Assembly: GCA_938030665.1 (NCBI GenBank)
Contig: CALHHY010000018.1
Coordinates: forward strand, 1-45,551
Reading direction: 5' to 3'
From: an uncultured Litoreibacter sp.
GTDB lineage: Bacteria > Pseudomonadota > Alphaproteobacteria > Rhodobacterales > Rhodobacteraceae
DNA length: 45,551 nt
In this document: positions 17,422-25,982 of the stretch, piece by piece
How the letters are laid out: each line of letters opens with the position of its first letter
How positions within the stretch are numbered: the stretch's first letter is position 1
Made by a program: the position numbers and the translations under genes
The notes under the pieces: model-generated
Told to the model about the DNA's origin: nothing
Database searches by the model: none
What the model saw: the letters and a program-made list of their open reading frames with translations, nothing else

Positions 17422-18525
17422 TTATTCTGCGGGCTGCAACCCTTGCGCGCAGGCCCGACGCATTGCGCGTTCATCCGCGAAGGATATCATCTGCCGGCTG
17501 TCCTCATCCCAAAGCTGCATCCAGATACATTTGACGGAGGAGCGTAGCGTCATCTTGTAGGCCCCGCTCAGCAGCGGCTCGTTTTGCAGCACCTCAGGCA
17601 GCCGGTAGAAGGGGATGCGCGCATAAAGGTGGTGCACATGATGGATGCCCATATTCGCCGTCACCCACATCAGCGGTTTGGGCAGCACATATTGAGACGA
17701 AGAATGAAGCGCTTTCTGGTGGATGGTCCAGTCGGGCTGCCAATCGAATTGCGCCTCTTCAAACTGGTGCTGCACGTAGAAGGTCCACACCCCGGCGCTG
17801 GCACCTACCCAGACGGAGGGGAACCAGATCAGCCAAATCGCGGCCCAGCCCCCGTAAGCATAAAGCGCGGCCAATACACCGGTGATGGCCAGATTGGTCC
17901 CCATGGCCGAGCGCCAATATATCCAGCCTCTCTTCCACATCCCGAAAGGCAACCGGTGCTGAATGAAAAACAGCCAGACGGGGCCAATGACGAACAGGAA
18001 GAACGGGTTGCGGTAAATCTGATAGGCAACCCGGTGCCAGCCGGGCAGGGCGCGGTATTCGCGCACGGTAAAGGTATGCACCTCGCCGATGTCGCGGTCA
18101 TCCAGATTGCCGAGATTCTTGTGATGGTTGGCGTGCATCTTCCGCCACATATAATAAGGCGTCAGGGTTACGACCCCCAGAATACGGCCGAAACGGTCAT
18201 TGGCACGCGCCGATTTGAACAGAGCGCCATGGCCTACATCATGTTGCAGCAGGAACATGCGAATGGTGAAAACGCCGGTGACGAGTCCAAGGAACAGCGC
18301 CAGCGGGTAGCTGATGGTCAATGCCCAAAGGGCCACCATCCAGCTGAGGGTGAAGGGGATGACGGTCTGTGCGATCTCCCACCAGGTGCGGGCCGGGATC
18401 GGGTCCTTGTACTTTTTCAGCCGGCGCGCCAAAGCACGCGCGTCCTCGGCGCTGATATAGGCATAATCCGACTGTTTTCCGGCCGAAGGGCCGTCAGGCA
18501 ATGCGGGGCGTGGTGTCGGTTTCAT
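17422..18525 (-). CDS. Membrane fatty-acid desaturase
   Basis: A 367-residue di-iron membrane enzyme that inserts a double bond into acyl chains. All three histidine boxes are present: HDVGH, HANHH and HHVHH, with hydrophobic segments between the first two and the third. The order and spacing resemble delta-12/omega-6-type bacterial desaturases, but regiospecificity cannot be read from sequence. I prefer the ATG at 18525 ([12 protein letters not shown]); a GTG at 18564 adds 13 residues but has no ribosome site. Confidence 0.88.
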   Translation of the reverse strand: MKPTPRPALPDGPSAGKQSDYAYISAEDARALARRLKKYKDPIPARTWWEIAQTVIPFTLSWMVALWALTISYPLALFLGLVTGVFTIRMFLLQHDVGHGALFKSARANDRFGRILGVVTLTPYYMWRKMHANHHKNLGNLDDRDIGEVHTFTVREYRALPGWHRVAYQIYRNPFFLFVIGPVWLFFIQHRLPFGMWKRGWIYWRSAMGTNLAITGVLAALYAYGGWAAIWLIWFPSVWVGASAGVWTFYVQHQFEEAQFDWQPDWTIHQKALHSSSQYVLPKPLMWVTANMGIHHVHHLYARIPFYRLPEVLQNEPLLSGAYKMTLRSSVKCIWMQLWDEDSRQMISFADERAMRRACAQGLQPAE

Positions 18526-18877
18526 TCTCGGTCTCAAATAGGCCGGAACGTCGGCAAATGTCACAAAACAAACGGTGGGGAAAGCTCCCTAGACGCCCAG
18601 TTTATTCAGCCAATTTGCTGGTTGCAATGGCTACGCGTCGCGCTTTTTGGTGCGGTGGCTCTGAACGCCTTAGCTGTCTGGCCATGTAAAGTAACTGCCA
18701 CTTCTGCGTCTCGATTTATAGCACAGCATTAACCATGTCTAAATTTGACCTCCGAAAGATCACAATAAGCCATTGTATTAGGATATATTTTTTGGGAGAG
18801 CTTGTATTTGATCACGAGCGCGTGTCTAAGTGTTACTAGGGGGCATAGTTTTGGCAATCTGCGAGAGGTTGGGCCTG
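18526..18877. other. Divergent promoter region, no gene seen
   Basis: These 352 bases separate the divergent desaturase and rhodanese genes. AT-rich sequence near 18770-18800 (TATTAGGATATATTTTTTGG) could hold a promoter for the rhodanese gene, and a single TTGATCAC half-site stands at 18807. No convincing ORF, repeat or RNA was found. Confidence 0.4.
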
Positions 18878-19450
18878 GTGTCTTTCCGTTACTTTCTACT
18901 GATCCTATTTGCGGCCGGCGGGTTTGCGGGCCTGGCATTTGCTGGGGCTATGGGCGGCATCATTTCGTTGGGCGGAATTCCGGAGCGTAAGCAGACGCAA
19001 AGCTCCTACTACCTCACATCCGAACAGGTGCACGATATTTTGCAGGACGACCCGTCTATTCTGTTTATTGACGTGCGCACATACGAGGAAGTCGAAGCCA
19101 GCGGGCATCCGCATCCGGTCGATGCGATCGTGCCCTATCAGGTGCAATCAGAAATCTGGGACAGCGACCTGCAGGAATTTACTCTGGTTGAAAACGCGGC
19201 TTTCGTGACCAAAATACGCGCCCTTCTGAATGAGGCCGGTCGCAGCCAATATGACATGATTATTATTACCTGCGGGTCCGGGGTGCGCTCGGCCGCCGCA
19301 GCTAGAATGCTGGAAGACAGCGGTTTTAACAATGTGTGGCATATCCCTGACGGGTATGACGGCGACGACAAGCCTGGCCTGAATATCCAGAACGCCTGGA
19401 AAAACAAGGGCTTGCCATGGTCTGGCGACGTGTCAGCGGTCTTCTTCTAA
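18878..19450 (+). CDS. Membrane-anchored rhodanese-like protein
   Basis: About 190 residues. A hydrophobic N-terminus (MSFRYFLLILFAAGGFAGLAFAG) is followed by a rhodanese domain: ILFIDVRTYEEVEASGHPH, then the active-site loop IITCGSGVRSAAAARML with the catalytic Cys, and HIPDGYDGDDKPG. The domain should face the periplasm. The start is uncertain: GTG 18878 has GAGG 9 bases upstream, TTG 18851 has GGGGG 7 bases upstream, and GTG 18830 has none. It converges on ecm, 4 bases apart. The sulfur donor is unknown. Confidence 0.8.
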   Translation: MSFRYFLLILFAAGGFAGLAFAGAMGGIISLGGIPERKQTQSSYYLTSEQVHDILQDDPSILFIDVRTYEEVEASGHPHPVDAIVPYQVQSEIWDSDLQEFTLVENAAFVTKIRALLNEAGRSQYDMIIITCGSGVRSAAAARMLEDSGFNNVWHIPDGYDGDDKPGLNIQNAWKNKGLPWSGDVSAVFF

Positions 19451-19454
19451 AGCG

Positions 19455-21422
19455 CTATTCCGCAGCGATCCCTTGCGGGTCCACAAGCGTGACCAGATCA
19501 TCCATAATCCGGTTCAGCTCGAAATCCTTTGGGGTATAGACCTTGCTCACGCCCATGGCACGCAGGCGGTTGGCGTCCTCCTCCGGGATGATGCCGCCCA
19601 CCACGACTGGGATATGACCTAGGCCCGCCACATTCATCTTTGCCATCAGGTCGCGGATCAGCGGGATGTGGGAGCCGGACAAGATCGACAGCCCCACCAC
19701 ATGCGCCTGATCTTTCCGCGCGGCCTCGACGATCTCGTCCGGGGTCAGGCGGATGCCCTCATAGGTGATATCCATCCCGCAATCACGGGCGCGGGCGGCG
19801 ATCTGCTCTGCTCCGTTGGAATGCCCGTCCAGCCCCGGTTTGCCGACCAGGAATTTCAGCCGACGGCCCAGCTTGTCTGACACAGCATCGACGCGGCCCC
19901 TTATGTCTTCCAGCCCTTCCGTGCGGTTGGACGGGTTGCGCGACACGCCGGTCGGGCCCCGATATTGGCCGAAGGCCTGGCGCACCATGTCGCCCCATTC
20001 GCCCGTCGTGGCCCCTGCTTTTGCCGCCGCGATGGAGGCAGGCATGATGTTGCTGCCCGATTGCGCGGCGTTGCGCAGGTCTGCCAGTGCTTTGTCGACC
20101 GCCGTCTGGTCGCGGGCCTCCCTCCACGCGGCCAGACGGGCGATCTGGTCTGCCTCCGCATCGGCGTCAGCTACCATAATGGCCTCGTCGCCTGCGGTCA
20201 GCGGGCTTTCCTCATGCTGCTGGTACTTGTTCACGCCGACCACGACGGTGTCGCCGGCCTCGATTCCGGTGATCCGGTTGGCGTTGGATTCGACCAGCCG
20301 CGACTTCATGTATTCAATCGCCTCGTTCGCCCCGCCCATGGCGTCGATGGTCGCAAGCTCTGCCCGAGCACCGTCTTTCAGCGCCTCTACTTTGCGATCC
20401 ACCGCCGGGTTGCCGTCAAACAGGTCTTCATATTCCAGCAAATCCGTCTCGAAAGCCATGATCTGCTGCATCCTGAGCGACCATTGCTGGTCCCACGGCC
20501 GCGGCAGGCCGAGCGCTTCGTTCCAGGCGGGCAGCTGCACGGCGCGGGCGCGGGCGCGTTTGGAAAGGGTCACGGCCAGCATCTCGATCAGGATGCGGTA
20601 GACGTTGTTCTCAGGCTGCTGCTCCGTCAATCCGAGGGAGTTCACCTGAACCCCGTAGCGGAAGCGGCGGAATTTCGGGTCTTCGACTCCGTAGCGTTCC
20701 CGGCAAATCTCGTCCCAGAGGTCCACAAAGGCGCGCATTTTGCACATCTCAGTGACGAAGCGGATCCCGGCATTCACAAAGAAGGAGATACGGCCCACCA
20801 TGGCCGGAAAATGCTCCGCCGGGACTTTGCCCTTCAGGTCATCCAGTACCGCGGTGGCCGTGGCCAGGGCAAAGGCCAGCTCTTGCTCCGGCGTCGCGCC
20901 AGCCTCCTGGAGGTGGTAGGAACACACATTCATCGGGTTCCATTTCGGCAGATGCTCCCGCGTGTAGGCGGCGACGTCGGTGATCATCCGAAGTGAGGGG
21001 TGCGGCGGGCAGATATAGGTGCCGCGCGACAGGTATTCTTTGATGATGTCGTTCTGCACAGTGCCCTGCAGTGCTGTGATATCCGCACCCTGTTCTTCCG
21101 CCACGGCAATATAAAGCGCCAGCAGCCAGGGCGCCGTCGCGTTGATCGTCATCGATGTGTTCATGTGATCCAGTGGGATCTCGTCAAACAGGGTCCGCAT
21201 ATCACCCAGATGCGCGACGGGCACGCCGACCTTGCCAACCTCGCCCCGCGCCAGCTCATGGTCGCTGTCATAGCCGGTTTGTGTGGGCAGATCGAACGCC
21301 ACGGAAAGACCCGTCTGCCCCTTCGCAAGGTTCCCCTTGTAAAGCGCGTTGGAGGCGCGGGCGGTGGAATGGCCGGCATAGGTCCGAAACAGCCAGGGGC
21401 GGTCTTTTGGTGTCTCGGTCAT
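19455..21422 (-). CDS. ecm: Ethylmalonyl-CoA mutase (coenzyme B12-dependent)
   Basis: A 655-residue acyl-CoA mutase. The substrate barrel opens with DRPWLFRTYAGHSTARASNALY and contains GLSVAFDLPTQTGYDSD. The C-terminal cobalamin domain has the DxHxxG motif as DGHSNG (residues 532-537) and PVVVGGIIPEED. A single chain combining barrel and B12 domain of this length fits Ecm (formerly MeaA) rather than methylmalonyl-CoA mutase large subunits of about 710 residues. It converts ethylmalonyl-CoA to methylsuccinyl-CoA. ccr lies 3 kb away, and a shared motif precedes both genes. Confidence 0.92.
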   Translation of the reverse strand: MTETPKDRPWLFRTYAGHSTARASNALYKGNLAKGQTGLSVAFDLPTQTGYDSDHELARGEVGKVGVPVAHLGDMRTLFDEIPLDHMNTSMTINATAPWLLALYIAVAEEQGADITALQGTVQNDIIKEYLSRGTYICPPHPSLRMITDVAAYTREHLPKWNPMNVCSYHLQEAGATPEQELAFALATATAVLDDLKGKVPAEHFPAMVGRISFFVNAGIRFVTEMCKMRAFVDLWDEICRERYGVEDPKFRRFRYGVQVNSLGLTEQQPENNVYRILIEMLAVTLSKRARARAVQLPAWNEALGLPRPWDQQWSLRMQQIMAFETDLLEYEDLFDGNPAVDRKVEALKDGARAELATIDAMGGANEAIEYMKSRLVESNANRITGIEAGDTVVVGVNKYQQHEESPLTAGDEAIMVADADAEADQIARLAAWREARDQTAVDKALADLRNAAQSGSNIMPASIAAAKAGATTGEWGDMVRQAFGQYRGPTGVSRNPSNRTEGLEDIRGRVDAVSDKLGRRLKFLVGKPGLDGHSNGAEQIAARARDCGMDITYEGIRLTPDEIVEAARKDQAHVVGLSILSGSHIPLIRDLMAKMNVAGLGHIPVVVGGIIPEEDANRLRAMGVSKVYTPKDFELNRIMDDLVTLVDPQGIAAE

Positions 21423-21468
21423 GGCACTCTCCCGTGAATCGGTTCGGTAACTTTATTGCGTAGATGTT

Positions 21469-21513
21469 TAAATACGGGGAATATTATGCCAATGTCAATT
21501 CGCTGCGTCGCAG
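21469..21513 (-). promoter_or_regulatory. ecm promoter with adjacent TTCTGCG-N2-GCAGC element
   Basis: On the minus strand a consensus -35 TTGACA (21498-21493), an 18-base spacer and TATTTA (21474-21469) lie 47 bases upstream of the ecm ATG. Directly upstream of the -35 is TTTCTGCGACGCAGC; its core CTGC-GAC-GCAG is a palindrome at 21503-21513. A site touching the -35 is a typical activator position. The same element is upstream of mcl2 and ccr. Confidence 0.55.
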
Positions 21514-21537
21514 AAATTCAAGGGTGACAACACTGGG

Positions 21538-22473
21538 TCAGTCCAGCAACGCGGCCTCACCCAGGATGAGGTCTGCATCCGGGTCGCTGATCTCTTCCAG
21601 CTCGGCCAGCACCGCCTCCTGCGCGGATTGCGCCTGTCCGGCCACGGTACCCAATGTACGGCGGGCAATGTCGGCAACATCAGTGTCCAAATCATCGCGC
21701 CAGACAACGTAGGCGGGGTAGGGGAACCGCGGCGCGTCGGGGACCAGATGCAGGCGCCCCGCCTCAAGATACTGCTTGATATACCGCGCCGGCAGATAGG
21801 CCGCGTAGTGGCGCGTGACAATGAATTCTGCAGCCATCGCACCGAGGGAGAAGGTTAAACCGGGATTCGTCAGCTCCGGCAGTGCCATGGCATGGGCCTG
21901 CACAAATTCAGGACCCCAATCGACAAAAACATACCGTCCAGCCAGATCCAGCGTGGGGTCCGGCCATGAAGCCGCCAGCACGAGTGTGTCATCGCTGACC
22001 TGCGACACGCTCAACCCCGCGCGCAGCTGCGGGGTGTAGAGCAGCGCGGCCTGCACGATGCCTTCGACCAGAAACCGGGTAAGGCGGTCGGGCATCCCCA
22101 GCTCTGTCCGCAGGTTCAGGGTCGGGCTTTCGGCGCGCAGCGCATCAATCCAGCGAAATCCCAGTCGTGGCCAGAGAGAGTATTGCGCGCCAATGGTCAG
22201 GCTCTTGGTAAACCCCTCTGGGATAGCCACCTGCTGCCGCGCTTCTTCCCATAGTTTCAGCAAGCCAAGGGCATAACGCTCGAACTCCGCGCCCGCTGGT
22301 GTCAGTTCTGCCCCAGCTTTGGACCGGGTGAAGAGGGGACGGCCCAGACTGTCCTCCAACCGTTGCACCCTTAGGGAGACGGCAGATTGGGTAACAAACA
22401 AACGATCCGATGCGGCGACGAAGGAACCGCTAGCAGAGACTTCAAGAAATGTGCGGATCAGGGCAATGTCCAT
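21538..22473 (-). CDS. LysR-family transcriptional regulator (HdfR-like)
   Basis: A 311-residue regulator. The winged helix-turn-helix is at residues 1-60 (MDIALIRTFLEVSASGSFVAASDRL, then TQSAVSLRVQRLEDSLGRPLF), followed by a two-lobe effector domain from about residue 90. The start at 22473 gives the canonical LysR N-terminus; a longer frame to 22551 adds an unlikely leader. It lies directly upstream of ecm on the same strand, with the 115-base ecm promoter between, and divergently from the small lipoprotein at 22600. It could control ecm, but the motif there is not a clear T-N11-A LysR box. Confidence 0.88.
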   Translation of the reverse strand: MDIALIRTFLEVSASGSFVAASDRLFVTQSAVSLRVQRLEDSLGRPLFTRSKAGAELTPAGAEFERYALGLLKLWEEARQQVAIPEGFTKSLTIGAQYSLWPRLGFRWIDALRAESPTLNLRTELGMPDRLTRFLVEGIVQAALLYTPQLRAGLSVSQVSDDTLVLAASWPDPTLDLAGRYVFVDWGPEFVQAHAMALPELTNPGLTFSLGAMAAEFIVTRHYAAYLPARYIKQYLEAGRLHLVPDAPRFPYPAYVVWRDDLDTDVADIARRTLGTVAGQAQSAQEAVLAELEEISDPDADLILGEAALLD

Positions 22474-22599
22474 TCTGAATATATAAGCAATACTCGCTCT
22501 AAAGGCAATTATTATTCGTTTTTCTTGTTTGATGCGGGTGGCTATATCCACTTGCAGACATCAAGCGGATGTCCAACCGAGTTACGAAGGAATGTGATA

Positions 22600-22797
22600 A
22601 TGATGACCAAGAAAAACACCGCGATCGCCGCCCTCCTGGGTGCCGTTCTGGCCCTGTCTGCCTGTTCTACGAACCAGGTCGTGGACACCACGGTCGATGC
22701 GTCGGGCTTCGTCGTCAAAACGGCTGCCAAAGGCGCCGTGGGCGCCGGCAAGCTGGCGTTCAAAGGGGCCAAGAAAGTCGCAGGCGCCGGTCAGTAA
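22600..22797 (+). CDS. Entericidin-sized small lipoprotein
   Basis: A 65-residue lipoprotein with lipobox LSAC (MMTKKNTAIAALLGAVLALSAC). The mature peptide is only about 44 residues and has the repeated amphipathic pattern GFVVKTAAKGAVGAGKLAFKG followed by AKKVAGAG. Size and composition resemble entericidin-like lipoproteins, though the sequence is not clearly homologous. Two adjacent ATGs (22600 and 22603) are possible; the first has AAGGA 8 bases upstream. A GC-rich stem-loop follows. Confidence 0.65.
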   Translation: MMTKKNTAIAALLGAVLALSACSTNQVVDTTVDASGFVVKTAAKGAVGAGKLAFKGAKKVAGAGQ

Positions 22798-22817
22798 CCT
22801 CCATTCCATCACGCAAG

Positions 22818-22938
22818 ATGCCTGGCGCAGCCGTCTGGTTGCGCCGGGACCACTCGCTCCGCCCCGGTGTGCGTCGTCCCGCGCGCCGGGGTTGGGGGGG
22901 CGACGGGCGCGGGGCGGGGACAAGAATGCGCCAGGCAT
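22818..22938. repeat. Long GC-rich inverted repeat
   Basis: ATGCCTGGCGCA (22818-22829) and its exact inverse TGCGCCAGGCAT (22927-22938) enclose 97 bases. The interior has further complementary blocks (TCCGCCCCG with CGGGGCGG, and CGTCG with CGACG), so the region can fold into one extended imperfect hairpin. It fills the gap between the small lipoprotein and the acyltransferase gene. It could be a structured RNA, a terminator or a REP-like element. Confidence 0.5.
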
Positions 22939-22972
22939 TTACCCCGCCTCAATTCCCTGCCACTCTGCCTCT

Positions 22973-24340
22973 ATGTTTCAAACCGTTGAGCTGCCCATCT
23001 GGGCGTTGATCCTGATGGGCCTTCTGGCCGCGGTGACCGCTGCCTCTCACCTGCTTTTCCCGTCCGTCCGCTGGTTCTTTCGCCGCCGGGCGGAGCGTGT
23101 CGTGGCGCGCCTCAACACTCGGCTGAAACGCCCGATCCAGCCCTTCAAGCTGGCGCAGCGGCACGACATGATCCAGGACGTCCTTTATGACCCGGACGTG
23201 ATCCGCGCGGTCAACGACTATGCACAGAAACAGGGCATCCCCGACAATGTAGCTTTTGAAACGGCACAAAGATATGCGCGCGAGATCGTCCCCTCCTTCA
23301 GCGCGACGATCTATTTCGGCTGGGGCACGCGTCTGGCCAAGTGGCTGTCGCGCGGGCTGTACCGGGTGCGGGTGGTCGGCCAAAACCACGACCTGATCGA
23401 GGGGATCGATCCAGAAGCCACAGTCGTCTACATAATCAACCACCGTTCCAACATGGATTATGTGCTGGTCACCTATCTGGCCGCTGGCGACACATCGCTG
23501 TCTTATGCGGTTGGGGAATGGGCGCGGGGCTGGCCGCTCAGGCCGTTGATCAAGATGATGGGCGGCTATTTCATCCGGCGCAAATCGCTCAACCCGCTTT
23601 ATCGCCGCGTGCTCGCCCGTTACGTGCAGCTATCCACGCGCGAGGGGGTGGCGCAGGCCGTTTTCCCAGAGGGCGGGCTGTCGCGCACCGGCGCTTTGGG
23701 CGATCCGAAACTGGGGCTGATCAGCTACATCATAGACGGGTTCAACCCCGAGACCTCCCGCGATGTGGTCTTCGTTCCCATCGGGCTGAACTATGACCGC
23801 GTGTTGGAGGACCGTGTGCTGGTCGCTGCCGCAGGCGACCGTCGCACGCAGTTCAAATTTCGCATGATCACCGTGTTTCGCTATGTCGGCCGTCACATCT
23901 GGCAACGGTTGACGGGCAAGTTCCACCGGCTGGGTTTCGCTGCCGTGGCCTATGGCACGCCGCTGTCGCTGCGTGAATTTCTCAGCAGTGCGCGCGACGA
24001 CGTGGCTGAGGACCTGGGGGCCGAGGTTATGGCGCGGGTCGCAAAATCTGTGCCCGTGCTGCCCGTGCCGATCATAGCCACCCATTTGCAAGAGGCGGGT
24101 GGCGTCTTGGCGCGAACCACGTTGGAAGAGCGTTTCGAGGCCGAGGTTACTCGACTGCAGAACCAGCAGGTCAATGTCTGCCTGCCGCCATCCGGCCCCA
24201 GAAAGGGCTTCGACGCGGCGTTGCGTCTGCTGGAGGCGCGGGGGATGGTTGCCCAGGAAGCGGGGCAGGTGCGTCTGACCGGCAAGTTTGATGATTTGAT
24301 CCCCTACTACGCGAAATCGGTGGCTCAATTTCTAATCTGA
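22973..24340 (+). CDS. Glycerol-3-phosphate / lysophosphatidate-type acyltransferase
   Basis: A 455-residue membrane-associated acyltransferase of the PlsB/PlsC superfamily. A hydrophobic N-terminal segment (PIWALILMGLLAAVTAASHLLF) precedes the catalytic domain. Motif I is NHRSNMDYV around residues 156-164 (catalytic His and Asp), and FPEGGLSRTG around 230 is the FPEG block. It would acylate glycerol-3-phosphate or a lysophospholipid in membrane lipid synthesis; which of these is not decidable. The ATG at 22973 follows the inverted repeat. ccr starts 134 bases downstream. Confidence 0.85.
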   Translation: MFQTVELPIWALILMGLLAAVTAASHLLFPSVRWFFRRRAERVVARLNTRLKRPIQPFKLAQRHDMIQDVLYDPDVIRAVNDYAQKQGIPDNVAFETAQRYAREIVPSFSATIYFGWGTRLAKWLSRGLYRVRVVGQNHDLIEGIDPEATVVYIINHRSNMDYVLVTYLAAGDTSLSYAVGEWARGWPLRPLIKMMGGYFIRRKSLNPLYRRVLARYVQLSTREGVAQAVFPEGGLSRTGALGDPKLGLISYIIDGFNPETSRDVVFVPIGLNYDRVLEDRVLVAAAGDRRTQFKFRMITVFRYVGRHIWQRLTGKFHRLGFAAVAYGTPLSLREFLSSARDDVAEDLGAEVMARVAKSVPVLPVPIIATHLQEAGGVLARTTLEERFEAEVTRLQNQQVNVCLPPSGPRKGFDAALRLLEARGMVAQEAGQVRLTGKFDDLIPYYAKSVAQFLI

Positions 24341-24420
24341 TTCTAGCACGACATAAAATTACAAAAACGAACTGTTTCTGGTTGTAATATTGCTTTGACC
24401 TTTGTAGATCGTCTTTATTG

Positions 24421-24452
24421 GCGACGCAGCATTTGATTCTGCGAGGCAGCAT
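24421..24452 (+). promoter_or_regulatory. Direct repeat GCGA(C/G)GCAGCAT upstream of ccr
   Basis: GCGACGCAGCAT (24421-24432) and GCGAGGCAGCAT (24441-24452) are two 12-base copies with one mismatch, exactly 20 bases apart. The second lies in TTCTGCGAGGCAGC, the same element as upstream of ecm and mcl2. The pair ends 21 bases before the ccr ATG. A possible -35 (TTGACC, about 24395) lies upstream, so here the sites would cover the transcription start, a repressor-like placement. Confidence 0.5.
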
Positions 24453-24473
24453 GAGAAAGTAAGGAATTCAACG

Positions 24474-25766
24474 ATGGCCCTGGATACGCGAGACCCCGTT
24501 ATGCAATATGATGCCCCGATCAAAGACCTCTATGAGGTTGGTGAAATCCCCCCTCTGGGCCATGTGCCAAAGCAAATGTACGCCTGGGCCATCCGCCGCG
24601 AACGCCATGGCGAGCCTGAACAGGCCTTCATGTCCGAGATTGTTGACGTCAAGCAACCCGACAGCCATGAGGTTGTCGTCTTGGTGATGGCCGCCGGGGT
24701 GAATTATAACGGCGTCTGGGCAGGCCTCGGTGTGCCGCTCAGCCCGTTTGATGTGCATGGGGAACCCTATCATATCGCAGGCTCCGATGCGTCGGGCATC
24801 GTCTGGGCCGTGGGCGACAAGGTCACGCGCTGGAAGGTCGGCGACGAGGTTGTGATCCATTGCAACCAGGATGATGGCGATGACGAGCATTGCAATGGCG
24901 GCGACCCGATGTTCTCGAACTCGCAGCGCATTTGGGGCTACGAGACGCCGGACGGCTCCTTCGCGCAGTTCACGACCGTGCAAAGCCAGCAGCTGATGCC
25001 GCGCCCGCAGCACCTGAGCTGGGAGGAAAGTGCGTGCTACACGCTGACGCTGGCCACGGCCTACCGGATGCTGTTCGGCCACCACCCGCATGAGCTGAAG
25101 CCCGGCCAGAACGTTCTGGTCTGGGGCGCGTCGGGCGGTCTTGGGTCCTACGCGATCCAGCTGGCCAACACCGCTGGCGCGAATGCGATTGGCGTGATTT
25201 CGGACGAAAGCAAGCGTGACTTCGTCATGGGGCTGGGCGCCAAGGGCGTGCTCAACCGGAAGGATTTCAACTGCTGGGGGCAGATGCCTACGGTGAACTC
25301 GCCCGAATACAAGGAATGGTTCGGCGAGGTGCGCAAGTTCGGCAAGGCCATCTGGGACATCACCGGCAAGGGCAACAATGTCGATATGGTGTTCGAGCAT
25401 CCGGGCGAGGCAACCATGGCGGCCTCGGTCTTTGTTTGTAAGAAAGGCGGGATGGTCGTGATCTGCGCCGGCACCACGGGCTACAACCTGACAATGGATG
25501 CGCGGTATCTTTGGATGCATCAAAAGCGCGTGCAAGGCTCGCATTTTGCGCATCTCAAGCAGGCCGCCGCCGCCAACCAGCTGATGGTGGAGCGCCGGCT
25601 GGACCCTTGCATGTCCGAGGTTTTCCCCTGGAACGAGATCCCGCAGGCCCATACCAAAATGCTGAGAAACGAGCATAAGCCGGGCAATATGGCGGTGCTT
25701 GTCACCGCGCCGCGCACGGGTCTTAGCACGTTCGAAGACACGCTTGAGGCAAGCCGTCAAGCATAG
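24474..25766 (+). CDS. ccr: Crotonyl-CoA carboxylase/reductase
   Basis: A 430-residue medium-chain reductase that carboxylates crotonyl-CoA to ethylmalonyl-CoA with NADPH and CO2, the signature step of the EMC pathway. VKQPDSHEVVVLVMAAGVNYNGVWAGLG starts the substrate domain. VLVWGASGGLGSYAIQLA is the NADPH-binding fold (about residues 207-224). DEHCNGGDPMFSNSQRIWGYETPDGSFAQF is characteristic of Ccr compared with simple quinone reductases. The length matches Rhodobacter-type Ccr. It is transcribed alone and closed by a strong terminator. Confidence 0.96.
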   Translation: MALDTRDPVMQYDAPIKDLYEVGEIPPLGHVPKQMYAWAIRRERHGEPEQAFMSEIVDVKQPDSHEVVVLVMAAGVNYNGVWAGLGVPLSPFDVHGEPYHIAGSDASGIVWAVGDKVTRWKVGDEVVIHCNQDDGDDEHCNGGDPMFSNSQRIWGYETPDGSFAQFTTVQSQQLMPRPQHLSWEESACYTLTLATAYRMLFGHHPHELKPGQNVLVWGASGGLGSYAIQLANTAGANAIGVISDESKRDFVMGLGAKGVLNRKDFNCWGQMPTVNSPEYKEWFGEVRKFGKAIWDITGKGNNVDMVFEHPGEATMAASVFVCKKGGMVVICAGTTGYNLTMDARYLWMHQKRVQGSHFAHLKQAAAANQLMVERRLDPCMSEVFPWNEIPQAHTKMLRNEHKPGNMAVLVTAPRTGLSTFEDTLEASRQA

Positions 25767-25795
25767 CTTCCCGCACTTGACGAATCCAATTTGAA

Positions 25796-25835
25796 CCCTC
25801 GCGAATCAAGCGATTTGCGGGGGCTTTTTCTTTTT
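25796..25835 (+). terminator. Strong intrinsic terminator of ccr
   Basis: A 12-bp stem (CCCTCGCGAATC with GATTTGCGGGGG, allowing two G-U pairs) with loop AAGC is followed by CTTTTTCTTTTT. It lies 30 bases past the ccr stop and isolates ccr from the quorum-sensing genes. Confidence 0.9.
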
Positions 25836-25862
25836 AAAACAGGGGTATTGAGTGGGAACAAC

Positions 25863-25878
25863 ACCTTAGAAATAAGGT
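25863..25878. promoter_or_regulatory. Palindrome ACCTTA-GAAA-TAAGGT upstream of the luxR operon
   Basis: A perfect 16-base inverted repeat with ACCT...AGGT ends lies 105 bases before the small ORF that precedes luxR. LuxR-family boxes are dyads of 16 to 20 bases, so autoregulation is possible. The centre does not match a known lux box. Confidence 0.35.
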
Positions 25879-25982
25879 CCCTCACCATAAATGGCGAAGG
25901 AGAATCCGCGAATTTATTTGCGAACCGGTTTTGGCGTATTCTTATTTTAACGATTGATTAACTCTTCAAAAGGACACTCATT

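Noticed and set aside
18807-18814. TTGATCAC upstream of the membrane rhodanese as a TCA operator
   Set aside because: Only one arm is present; a second TGATCA at the required distance is missing.
24468-25760. A 430-codon open frame on the minus strand opposite ccr
   Set aside because: It mirrors ccr almost exactly, is rich in His/Arg/Ala as expected for antisense of a GC-rich gene, and has no recognisable domain or ribosome site.
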